Part shown: piece after piece, positions 1-5,718 of the stretch
Layout of the letters: every line of letters starts with the position of its first letter
Numbering within the stretch: position 1 is the first letter of the stretch
NCBI GenBank assembly: GCA_903840375.1
Contig: CAIMFR010000021.1
Span: 1-7,422, forward strand
Length of the DNA stretch: 7,422 nucleotides
Direction of reading: 5' to 3'
Source of the DNA: Candidatus Adlerbacteria bacterium
GTDB taxonomy: Bacteria; Patescibacteriota; Minisyncoccia; Phycocordibacterales; SBAW01
Translations under genes and position numbers: made by a program
The notes under the pieces: model-generated
The model's database searches: none
What the model saw: the letters and a program-made list of their open reading frames with translations, nothing else
Told to the model about the DNA's origin: nothing

Positions 1-1068
1 AGTTCAATGGCAAGCGGCGCAGCACCGGATATTTTTCTTCTTCCGCAGGACGAAGCAGTGTTATTTGCCAACAAGATAATTCCCATACCGTACGCCTCGC
101 TCTCGCAGAGCACATTCGTGTCCTCATTTATCGATGAGGGGCAGCTTTTTCTGACACCGACAGGTTCGCTGGCGCTCCCTTTCACCATTGATCCGCTGGT
201 CATGTATTGGAATAGAGACATGTTCGCGACCGCCGGCATCCAGCAACCGCCGCAGTATTGGAATGACCTTCTGACTCTTGCGCCGAAAATATCATCGCCG
301 GCAACGGTTGGTTCATCGGTAAAGAAGAGCGCGGTTGCGCTCGGTGGTTGGAGCAATATTTCTTACGCGAAGGAGATCCTTTCCGCACTTATCATGCAGG
401 CCGGCGATCCGATATTGACGCGTGATGCGCAAGGCAAGCTCGTCGCGTCACTTGGCTCAAATCTGCAGCAAGCGGCTGAAAATCCGACAGCTTCTGCACT
501 CAGGTTCTATACAGATTTTGCCAACCCGGCAAAAGTGACCTATTCATGGAACAATTCGCTGCCTCTGTCGCAAGACGCGTTCGTCGCCGGCGATCTGGCG
601 ATATATTTTGGCTTGGCAAGTGACTACACAACCCTTGCCTCGCGTAATCCAAACCTGCACTTTTCCGTCGCAGTTCTACCGCAGGTACAGGGTAATTCAT
701 CTACCATGACTTTTGGAAGAATGACAGGTCTGGCGATACCGCGCACCGCACCGAATCCCTCCGGTGCGTTCACCATAGTTCAGAAACTAACCAGTCAAAG
801 TGAGATTGCGGCAATGGTACAGCAGACGAGTCTTCCGCCTGTTCGTCGCGATATCACCGTTGACACGTCCGGCAACGCCGCCTCGGCCGTGTTCGTGCAA
901 TCTGCGCTGATAGCGCACGCATGGGACGACGTTGACCCGAGTGCTACGAGTGACCTGTTCAAGTCCATGGTAGAATCCGTTGTGAGCGGCGCGTCGCAGC
1001 CGGATGCCGCAGTTTCGGAGAGTTCGTTGTCGCTTCAGGCGTTGGTGCGATCAGCAGCAATACAGTAA
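1..1068 (+). CDS. ABC transporter extracellular solute-binding protein (family 1), 5' end outside window
   Basis: This is the C-terminal part of a periplasmic or lipid-anchored sugar-type substrate-binding protein that would deliver a solute to an ABC importer. The frame is open from base 1. The first ATG, at 7, lies inside the conserved ASGxxPDIFLL segment, which in this family sits about 80-100 residues into the protein, so the real start and the signal peptide are upstream. Counting from that ATG, residues 63-88 hold the family hallmark: PLVMYWNRDMF, then AGIQQPP and YWNDLL, matching the usual 'yYNkdlfe..Gi..PP.TWdel'. A later FGRMTGLAIPR segment fits the second lobe. It ends with TAA only 14 bases before the first pilin-like gene, so co-transcription is possible. 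No permease or ATPase is visible. The substrate cannot be told. Family assignment is fairly sure. Confidence 0.85.
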   Translation, partial: SSMASGAAPDIFLLPQDEAVLFANKIIPIPYASLSQSTFVSSFIDEGQLFLTPTGSLALPFTIDPLVMYWNRDMFATAGIQQPPQYWNDLLTLAPKISSPATVGSSVKKSAVALGGWSNISYAKEILSALIMQAGDPILTRDAQGKLVASLGSNLQQAAENPTASALRFYTDFANPAKVTYSWNNSLPLSQDAFVAGDLAIYFGLASDYTTLASRNPNLHFSVAVLPQVQGNSSTMTFGRMTGLAIPRTAPNPSGAFTIVQKLTSQSEIAAMVQQTSLPPVRRDITVDTSGNAASAVFVQSALIAHAWDDVDPSATSDLFKSMVESVVSGASQPDAAVSESSLSLQALVRSAAIQ

Positions 1069-1082
1069 CAATAATTTTATTT

Positions 1083-1514
1083 ATGTCGTACAGATCTCAT
1101 CGTATTCGACATCTTGCCACAAAGTTTGGCGCATTGACGTTGCTTTTCTTCGTTCCATTTGTAGCAGCTGCGCAAACTTCTAACCCGGGGTATCCAACAG
1201 GCGGCAGCCAGGCATTCGCACTGCAAAATCCTCTCGGAGCCACCACGAGCCTTTGTGGACTCATCAAAAACTTGCTCAACGGCATATTAACGCTCGGTGC
1301 GCCGGTCGCAATGCTTTTTCTTGTGTATTCCGGTTTTATGTTCATATGGGCGCGCGGTAATCCCGGCGAGCTTACCAAGGCTCGTAGTAATCTTGTTCAC
1401 ACACTTATCGGTATTGCTATTTTTCTCGGTGCGTGGACACTCGGTCAGATGATAGCCGGTACTATCAATCAACTCCAAAGCGGCGCTGGCGCATCATTCA
1501 CTTCATGTTCTTAA
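1083..1514 (+). CDS. Exported two-helix pilin-like membrane protein (T4SS_pilin type), copy 1
   Basis: A 143-residue protein with a basic N-terminus and a signal peptide (hydrophobic residues about 16-29, likely cut after VAAA, residue 30). A short Cys-containing segment follows (C58, CGLIKNLLNGI), then two membrane helices at about 68-90 and 104-126. The loop between them, GNPGELTKAR (92-101), is positively charged and should face the cytoplasm. This layout, with the loop motif and the GAW in the second helix, matches the family often called T4SS_pilin (Pfam PF18895, named from memory) in Patescibacteria. That family resembles VirB2/TrbC but has no proven role there. There is no Shine-Dalgarno before the ATG. 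The gene opens a five-gene same-strand cluster. A structural subunit of an envelope channel or pilus is inference. Confidence 0.75.
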   Translation: MSYRSHRIRHLATKFGALTLLFFVPFVAAAQTSNPGYPTGGSQAFALQNPLGATTSLCGLIKNLLNGILTLGAPVAMLFLVYSGFMFIWARGNPGELTKARSNLVHTLIGIAIFLGAWTLGQMIAGTINQLQSGAGASFTSCS

Positions 1515-1538
1515 AGGTTCTAAACGCTAACCAGTCAT

Positions 1539-1787
1539 ATGACAAAAACTTTCTCATCTTATGTTAGCTCGATCATAAGCTTCAGCAACTCTGCCATTAT
1601 CGTATTAATAGGCGTAGCACTTGTAGTATTCCTTTGGGGCGGCGTTCGCTATATTTACCGCACACAGGAAACCGGTCGTTCCAATCCCGCCGACAAGACG
1701 GCGCTTTTGTGGGGGTTGATATCACTGTTCGTGCTTGTTTCGTTGGCGGGAATTATCTCCGTCATGCAGCAGTCACTTTTACCGTAA
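1539..1787 (+). CDS. Small two-helix membrane protein, pilin-like (second subfamily), copy 2
   Basis: An 82-residue protein with two predicted membrane helices (about 17-39 and 56-77), joined by a polar loop rich in R, N and K (RTQETGRSNPADK). The first helix ends in FLWGGVRYIY and the second begins near LLWGLISLFVLVS. The same pattern, W-G-x-x-(R/K)-Y then G-L-I-(S/A)-L-F-V-x-V-S, recurs in the gene at 1866, so the two are paralogues. There is no clear cleavable signal peptide. It starts 24 bases after the previous gene with no convincing ribosome-binding site. The exact function is unknown. Membership of the neighbouring pilin-like group rests on size, topology and the repeated motif. Confidence 0.7.
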   Translation: MTKTFSSYVSSIISFSNSAIIVLIGVALVVFLWGGVRYIYRTQETGRSNPADKTALLWGLISLFVLVSLAGIISVMQQSLLP

Positions 1788-1811
1788 AGCGGAGCTATCC
1801 ACACAACACAC

Positions 1812-1839
1812 TTGCTGCCATACTGCGGCTTGGTACAAT
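1812..1839 (+). promoter_or_regulatory. Predicted sigma70-type promoter for the gene at 1866
   Basis: The sequence shows TTGCTG at 1812-1817, a 16-base spacer, and TACAAT at 1834-1839, preceded by TG at 1831-1832 (extended -10). A start near 1846 would leave a leader of about 20 bases. It lies in the longest gap of the cluster (78 bases), so genes 3-5 may have their own transcript. Confidence 0.45.
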
Positions 1840-1865
1840 GATGAGCGTATAAGCTAATATCTTTT

Positions 1866-2210
1866 ATGAAAAAAACAGCACTTATCGGTTCATTACTGTT
1901 CGCTCTTCCATTTATTGCGTTTGCCCAAAATTTGCAGTATGGCGTCACTCTTCTTGGTAGTATTGGAGGGTTGGTATCTTCCGCCGTGCCGATTCTTATA
2001 GGACTTGCGATGGTTGCCTTTTTCTGGGGTCTCGTCAAATACGTCAAGGGAGTTGGTAAGGATCATGAAGCAGGTAAGAACGTCATGATAGCCGGACTTG
2101 TTGCCCTCTTTGTCATGGTTTCTGTGTGGGGTATCATCCAGGTTGCACAGGGCGCTTTGGGCATAGGCACCGGCGCTAGCTTCAACACACCCTCAGTACC
2201 GGGTCACTAA
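1866..2210 (+). CDS. Exported two-helix membrane protein, pilin-like (second subfamily), copy 3
   Basis: A 114-residue protein with a clear signal peptide (MKK, hydrophobic stretch 5-17, likely cleavage after AFA, residue 20). Two membrane helices follow, at about 38-60 and 73-96, with the basic loop KGVGKDHEAGKN between them. The core AFFWGLVKYV and GLVALFVMVSVWGII is shared with the genes at 1539 and 2231. After the second helix comes a glycine/serine-rich tail (GIGTGASFNTPSVPGH), predicted to lie outside the cell membrane. Its GASF is also found at the C-terminus of the gene at 1083. A promoter-like sequence lies just upstream and no Shine-Dalgarno is visible. It is a likely structural membrane subunit of the same apparatus, but its function is not established. 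Confidence 0.72.
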   Translation: MKKTALIGSLLFALPFIAFAQNLQYGVTLLGSIGGLVSSAVPILIGLAMVAFFWGLVKYVKGVGKDHEAGKNVMIAGLVALFVMVSVWGIIQVAQGALGIGTGASFNTPSVPGH

Positions 2211-2230
2211 TAGTATATTGTTGATGGTTT

Positions 2231-2518
2231 ATGCAAAGTGGATCCATATCAGCGCTCGCAGGTAACTTTATTACCGCCATCATCAATCCGGCCTTGGCCC
2301 TGCTGTTCACGGCAGGGCTTTTGGTGTTCGTGTTTGGTCTGGTTGAATTCTTAATAGGCATGAACTCGGGCGCGACCGGCAGCACTCAGAAAAACACCGG
2401 GAAACAACACATGTTGTGGGGTATTATCGGAGTATTCATCATGTCCTCTGCGTGGGCGATAATAACTCTGATAGCATCCATGATCTGCAACGGTAGTCTC
2501 TCTGCGTGTGCACAGTAA
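2231..2518 (+). CDS. Small two-helix membrane protein, pilin-like (second subfamily), copy 4
   Basis: A 95-residue protein with two predicted membrane helices (about 20-42 and 60-84) and a polar loop rich in glycine, serine, threonine and lysine (NSGATGSTQKNTGKQH). The second helix, MLWGIIGVFIMSSAWAII, is the same pattern as the second helix of the two preceding genes. It ends with two cysteines (C86, C93) in a short tail that could pair outside the membrane. There is no cleavable signal peptide. It follows the previous stop by 20 bases and ends 8 bases before the next start, so it is almost certainly co-transcribed with the pilin-peptidase gene. Its function is unknown beyond being a membrane component of this cluster. 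Confidence 0.7.
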   Translation: MQSGSISALAGNFITAIINPALALLFTAGLLVFVFGLVEFLIGMNSGATGSTQKNTGKQHMLWGIIGVFIMSSAWAIITLIASMICNGSLSACAQ

Positions 2519-2526
2519 AAAGATAA

Positions 2527-3486
2527 ATGAAAAAATTCTTAACCAAACTTGCTGTAGCGGCCTTGGTCACCGTACCTATGGCAGCTTTTGCGGCATCACT
2601 TGTTCCGTGCGGCACGACTCCGCTAAGTGCCAATCCTACCCAGCAGGAAATTATAAATGCGACATCGTGCAGCTTGTGCAACCTCGAACAGCTTGTTCAG
2701 AACATAATCAATTATCTCATCGGACTCTCTATTCCGATCGCCGTCGGTCTATTCGCCTGGGCCGGCATTCTCTTGTTCACTTCGGCGGAGAGTCCTGCAA
2801 ATATTACGAAAGCAAAGAAGATCTTCAGTTCCGCACTCATTGGCTTTGTAATTGTGATATCCGCATGGCTCATTGTGCAAACAGTTCTCACTGCTCTAAC
2901 TGGCGGTAGTGGAAGTTGGAATACACTGCAGTGTTCAACTGCCGATCGTCCGCGTGAGTCACAGGTGACGGATATGGTGAACGCAGTGACGGTGGTGCAG
3001 GGCGATTCTGGTGTGGTCGCGAACGAAAACGCGATCGGGAATGTAGACACAAGTTTCGTAGCGCAAAGATTTGACCAGATTAATCGTGATGATTTTGCAT
3101 CGCATGGGGTTACGGTCAATAAACCAGATTGTACTTCATCCGGTCAAACTGATTGCACATCAGTAGGTGGGTTGCAAAAAGTGACGATAGCCGGAGCGGA
3201 TGCTTTGGGAGATATCTTAAGGCAACAGGATCCGACATGTGCGAATGTCGGATGTGTAGTGATAACCGGTGGCAATGAGGCGGGACATGCAGCGGGTGTT
3301 GAAAGTCATGCAAGCGGGTGCAAGCTGGATTTTAGACAAACACCTCAACTTACCTCATATATCACTACGAATGGCGGCACTCCAACAACTCGAACAAGCG
3401 ATGGAGCGCAGCAATACACCATCAATGGTGTTATTTATGCAGGAGAAAGTGACCACTGGGACGTACAATACTGTGCCGGCCAGTAA
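2527..3486 (+). CDS. Pilin-like membrane protein fused to a LAS/M15-type zinc peptidase domain
   Basis: A 319-residue protein in two parts. Residues 1-125 repeat the pilin-like plan: signal peptide (cleavage near residue 22, AFAA), Cys-containing segment (C28, C48, C51), helix 1 at about 62-85, basic loop SPANITKAKK (89-98), and helix 2 at about 100-123. With the basic loop inside, the rest lies outside the cytoplasmic membrane. Residues 190-319 end in a domain with GGNEAGH (248-254), SHASGCKLDF (260-269) and ESDHW (307-311). The spacing H261-x6-D268 plus E307-x-x-H310 is the zinc-ligand and catalytic signature of LAS enzymes (M15, VanX/VanY, hedgehog-type), which cut peptidoglycan cross-links or stem peptides. 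Six cysteines in this half suggest disulphides. It is probably a wall-opening or remodelling subunit of the pilin cluster. Motifs are seen directly, while substrate and partnership are inferred. Confidence 0.8.
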   Translation: MKKFLTKLAVAALVTVPMAAFAASLVPCGTTPLSANPTQQEIINATSCSLCNLEQLVQNIINYLIGLSIPIAVGLFAWAGILLFTSAESPANITKAKKIFSSALIGFVIVISAWLIVQTVLTALTGGSGSWNTLQCSTADRPRESQVTDMVNAVTVVQGDSGVVANENAIGNVDTSFVAQRFDQINRDDFASHGVTVNKPDCTSSGQTDCTSVGGLQKVTIAGADALGDILRQQDPTCANVGCVVITGGNEAGHAAGVESHASGCKLDFRQTPQLTSYITTNGGTPTTRTSDGAQQYTINGVIYAGESDHWDVQYCAGQ

Positions 3487-3517
3487 ATGTAAGTGACTGT
3501 GGGGGGTAATGATGTGG

Positions 3518-3546
3518 TTGCGCCAAAAGTGCTTGTGCGGTATAGT
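3518..3546 (+). promoter_or_regulatory. Predicted promoter of rpmG giving an almost leaderless transcript
   Basis: TTGCGC at 3518-3523, a 17-base spacer and TATAGT at 3541-3546 form a good sigma70-type promoter. Transcription would begin near 3553, only about 5 bases before the rpmG ATG at 3558, leaving no room for a ribosome-binding site. Confidence 0.55.
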
Positions 3547-3557
3547 TTGATGTACAT

Positions 3558-3716
3558 ATGTCACAAACCAGACTCATAAAACTCGCCTGCGGGAAGTGCA
3601 AGCGCATCAACTATTGGTCATCCAAGAACAAGAAGCTTGTTGAGCGTAAGATCCAGCTTAAGAAATGGTGCAAATGGTGTCGTGCTCAAACCGTGCACAA
3701 AGAGGTTAAAAAATAG
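3558..3716 (+). CDS. rpmG: 50S ribosomal protein L33
   Basis: A 52-residue basic protein: MSQTRLIKLACGKCKRINYW, then a lysine-rich middle, then KKWCKWCRAQTVHKEVKK. The two CxxC pairs (C11/C14 and C38/C41) form the zinc ribbon of the zinc-binding form of L33, a small protein of the large ribosomal subunit near the E site. The Y-W after the first pair, the K-K before the second pair and the T-x-H-K end are typical, and the length is normal for the family. It is the only plausible start in this frame and sits directly behind a promoter-like sequence with an extremely short leader. tRNA-Trp lies 174 bases downstream, as is common for rpmG in many bacteria, but the usual next genes secE and nusG are not in this window. 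Confidence 0.93.
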   Translation: MSQTRLIKLACGKCKRINYWSSKNKKLVERKIQLKKWCKWCRAQTVHKEVKK

Positions 3717-3722
3717 TATAAT
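3694..3722 (+). promoter_or_regulatory. Predicted promoter for the hairpin leader and tRNA-Trp
   Basis: TGCACA at 3694-3699 (four of six -35 consensus bases) is followed by 17 bases and a perfect TATAAT at 3717-3722. It lies over the last codons and the stop of rpmG. Transcription would begin near 3729-3731, at the first GGGCCTATA copy, about 160 bases before the tRNA. Confidence 0.5.
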
Positions 3723-3730
3723 AAATCCGA

Positions 3731-3890
3731 GGGCCTATATCTTCGGCAAAAGCCTCGATATAGATCCCCGCTCGGACAAAATGAAAGCAAGCTCTCATTT
3801 TGCTCCTCACTCGGGCCTATATTCGAAATATAGGCACGTCGCTCGCTCGCATCTAAAAGTTCTGGTAGACTTTTAGATGTTCACTCGCTA
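3731..3890 (+). repeat. Chain of four hairpins with repeated tRNA 5'-end motif
   Basis: The 174 bases between rpmG and tRNA-Trp hold no gene but four successive inverted repeats. They are 3735-3741 with 3757-3763 (CTATATC/GATATAG, with inner GGC/GCC), 3777-3784 with 3795-3802 (8 bp), 3815-3823 with 3827-3835 (9 bp, loop of 3), and 3850-3860 with 3869-3879 (11 bp, loop of 8). Between the stems lie similar linkers of the CGCTCGG, CCTCACTCG, TCGCTCGC and TTCACTCGC kind. GGGCCTATA occurs at 3731 and 3813 and again as the first nine bases of the tRNA at 3891. None of the stems has a run of T behind it, so they are not ordinary terminators. They could be mobile palindromic repeats or processing signals in the tRNA leader. 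Confidence 0.75.
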
Positions 3891-3961
3891 GGGCCTATAG
3901 TTCAGTGGTAGAATAGCGGTCTCCAAAACCGTTGACCGAGGTTCGAATCCTCGTGGGCCCG
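3891..3961 (+). tRNA. tRNA-Trp (anticodon CCA)
   Basis: The full cloverleaf folds by eye. The acceptor stem is 3891-3897 with 3954-3960 (one G-U pair). The D arm is 3900-3914 with GTTC/GAAT. The anticodon stem is 3916-3920 with 3928-3932, closing a 7-base loop whose anticodon CCA is 3923-3925. The variable loop has four bases. The T arm has stem CGAGG/CCTCG around TTCGAAT (3937-3953). The discriminator base is G3961, as usual for bacterial tryptophan tRNA. The CCA end is not encoded and must be added. The gene is 71 bases and lies behind a hairpin-rich leader. Integrative elements often use such genes as targets, and accessory DNA begins just downstream. Confidence 0.96.
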
Positions 3962-3966
3962 CCCGT

Positions 3967-4100
3967 AGTAGTTTTTATCGGTAGTATGCCGAGCCCTTAT
4001 CTTGCAACACTATTACATCACGCATTTTAACAAAATCTAGATAGGGCTCGGGGAATTCGAACTTTTGCTATGGCTCAGTACTTTTTATCGGTACCATGTC
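3967..4100 (+). repeat. Direct-repeat pair (24 bases, 20 identical) around a long imperfect inverted repeat
   Basis: The roughly 230 bases between tRNA-Trp and the next gene hold no coding sequence that I can support. The segments 3967-3990 and 4077-4100 share 20 of 24 bases (common core TTTTTATCGGTA). Between them, 3989-4002 and 4039-4051 form an inverted repeat of 13 pairs with one bulged base (CCGAGCCCTTATCT against AGATAGGGCTCGG), closing a 36-base loop. It could be a recombination or attachment remnant of the neighbouring island, or a structured RNA. Neither is proven. Confidence 0.55.
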
Positions 4101-4151
4101 AACATTTCGAATATCCGCGCCTCCGCCAAATCGTGATAGAACGAGATGCGT

Positions 4152-4181
4152 CTAAAAAGTACCCAATTGGGTGCTTTTTAG
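4152..4181. terminator. Bidirectional intrinsic terminator
   Basis: A 13-bp stem, CTAAAAAGTACCC (4152-4164) with GGGTGCTTTTTAG (4169-4181), has one G-U pair and an AATT loop. It is GC-rich near the loop, with an A tract on the left and a T tract on the right, so it can stop transcription from either side. It closes the tRNA-Trp unit and ends only 10 bases before the next open reading frame. Confidence 0.8.
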
Positions 4182-4190
4182 GTTTGATAA

Positions 4191-4994
4191 ATGTATGATT
4201 GGTTTATGGCTGATCAATCCAATTTAGAAGAAATTTTAGGTGATCTTTCGGTTTACCAAAATCCTGATCTCTTGAAAGAGGAATTTGGGAAATTCCTCAA
4301 TACCTCAAAGGTAAAAACAGCTGATATAGAAAAATATCAGGGATTACTGTCGAACATCAAATATGCTTCTCAGAAAATCCTTAAGTATGAATTTTATTTT
4401 GAGGAGTTTTATCCTGACCCCGAAAAGATTGGAGCGATTGAAGCACTCAACTACCATATTCATTCTTATCTTGAAGATTCGGACATTCTAAAGGAAAAGA
4501 TTGTCGCTTTTCTCAATAATCTGAGAAAGGATATTAGAGATTCTCTTGGCGACAATGAGGGCGAGAAGACTAGGATAAAAGAATTCTTTGACGCAGGTAC
4601 TCAAAAAACAGAAGAGGTATTTGCTGGGATTGTTAAGCACCGCAATTCCCATCATCATAGCGGTACGAGGTTTATTGATGGTGACTTGCTAAAGGCAGAA
4701 AATGCTCAGAATGAACAGAGGTTATTTCAAACTCCACCATTCAGTGAAATGGTAAGACCAGATAAAGTCGCTGAACTTATGGAGAGATTGGAACAAGAAA
4801 AAGAAGAGTCTTTTGAAAAAGCCAAGGTACGGTGGATTAAAATGGCGGCTGATAACCATGGGCAGTCTTCTGGTTATTTGAATACTTTGTTTGACGCAGT
4901 TGCTCCAAGTTTATATCAGTTCCTTGCAATAAAACCGACGAATGAAATCCCAGAGCTAAAAGTCCTAAAGGATAAGGTAAAACAGTCTGGATAA
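4191..4994 (+). CDS. Unrecognised helical protein with an HEPN-like RNxxxH motif
   Basis: A soluble, almost entirely helical protein of 267 residues, with no signal peptide or membrane segment. I do not recognise a named family over its whole length. Residues 82-118 (ALNYHIHSYLEDSDILKEK and onward) form long helices. They are followed at 151-156 by RNSHHH, which fits the RNxxxH (R-x4-H) catalytic motif of HEPN ribonucleases, in the right order: long helix, spacer, then the motif at the head of a helix-ending turn. Residues 195-215 are a charged, coiled-coil-like stretch. An ATG at 4206 (MADQSN) is an equally good start and would clear the TATGAT sequence at 4194. The DNA is visibly AT-richer than the genes to the left, which suggests transfer. 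It lies 5 bases before the next gene, so the two form an operon. The HEPN call is an inference from one motif. Confidence 0.7.
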   Translation: MYDWFMADQSNLEEILGDLSVYQNPDLLKEEFGKFLNTSKVKTADIEKYQGLLSNIKYASQKILKYEFYFEEFYPDPEKIGAIEALNYHIHSYLEDSDILKEKIVAFLNNLRKDIRDSLGDNEGEKTRIKEFFDAGTQKTEEVFAGIVKHRNSHHHSGTRFIDGDLLKAENAQNEQRLFQTPPFSEMVRPDKVAELMERLEQEKEESFEKAKVRWIKMAADNHGQSSGYLNTLFDAVAPSLYQFLAIKPTNEIPELKVLKDKVKQSG

Positions 4995-4999
4995 TTTAT

Positions 5000-5701
5000 A
5001 TGGAACAAACAATAATGCATAATCCGCGATGGTATTCGACAGTTAATGTACTGTCTCATTTTCATAGTGATGTAGGATACCCATTGCCAGATAATAATAA
5101 AAATACAAGAAAGGCTGAAGAATTATATATAGCCTCTATCGTTGCAAAAGGAATGGAAGATTTAACGAAACAGAAAAGTTGGATTCAGCCAGTTTCTGAT
5201 GAAGAACAATCTCCTGATGTAAGAGCCATTGTGCAACTTGAAACCGCTGACGAAAAAGCAACTAATTATGCACAGATAGATTTAGAAATTGTTAATTATG
5301 AGCATTCTCCCAACGAAACCCTCATTCAGTTTCTTCTTCGCACAAAATTTTCAGGTGCAAAAGCTTACGACGAAAAGACCACGATAATTCTTAGAGTTAA
5401 AGAAAAAACTTTACTGCCCTCCGAAGAGGAGTGGGCTAGTTCTCTTAGAAATTCGAGGTGTAAATCGCCTGTTATTGTATTGGGGCGAACAGATCCTATA
5501 AAACCAGAATACATAATCGCTCAAGTTTACCCAGAATATAATGAGCTAACTAATATCAATCTTCTTGATATCGTTAAAAACACCATAAATAATGTTGGGA
5601 CTATAAATCTTAAGCGTGGTACAAAGAAGCTTGAAACATTAAGCCGAAATGAGTTGCATTGCCCATTTGAGAATCTAGGAATTAAATGTCGTGTTAAATA
5701 G
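5000..5701 (+). CDS. Unrecognised protein, weak PD-(D/E)xK-like pattern, partner of the HEPN-like gene
   Basis: A 233-residue soluble protein of mixed helix and strand that I cannot assign to a family. After a helix with acidic residues (about 37-56), SPDV (71-74) begins a strand. About 20 residues later IDLEIVNY (93-100) forms a second strand, followed by a helix-like segment (LIQFLLRTKF) and further strands (TTIILRVK, 127-134; SPVIVLGR, 156-163). That order recalls the PD...(D/E)xK nuclease core, but the lysine expected two residues after E96 is valine, so it may be inactive, a divergent nuclease, or unrelated. The C-terminus has C221 and C230. It starts 5 bases after the preceding stop without a Shine-Dalgarno. 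An ATG at 5015 is an alternative start. Base composition matches its AT-rich neighbour. A joint role, perhaps defence or toxin-antitoxin, is guessed from the pairing and the island setting. Confidence 0.65.
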   Translation: MEQTIMHNPRWYSTVNVLSHFHSDVGYPLPDNNKNTRKAEELYIASIVAKGMEDLTKQKSWIQPVSDEEQSPDVRAIVQLETADEKATNYAQIDLEIVNYEHSPNETLIQFLLRTKFSGAKAYDEKTTIILRVKEKTLLPSEEEWASSLRNSRCKSPVIVLGRTDPIKPEYIIAQVYPEYNELTNINLLDIVKNTINNVGTINLKRGTKKLETLSRNELHCPFENLGIKCRVK

Positions 5702-5718
5702 TTTTCAAGCTGATCTTC

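Noticed and set aside
3637..3876. A 79-codon open frame overlapping rpmG and the hairpin chain
   Set aside because: It runs out of frame through rpmG and then through palindromic repeats. The protein has no recognisable features, and rpmG and the tRNA leader explain the DNA.
3731..3890. A CRISPR-like array
   Set aside because: The repeated motif is only 9 bases, the stems differ from unit to unit, and there are no cas genes. It is a hairpin chain ending in a tRNA.
4039..4066. A tRNA T-arm-like sequence on the - strand (GTTCGAATTCCCC followed by GAGCCC)
   Set aside because: The bases on the two sides of the TTCGAAT loop do not pair, and no D or anticodon arm can be found, so it is not a tRNA gene or a clear tRNA fragment.
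4171..4199. A promoter for the HEPN-like gene using TATGAT at 4194-4199
   Set aside because: No acceptable -35 box stands 16-18 bases upstream (the region is the terminator stem), so the evidence is too weak to list as a feature.
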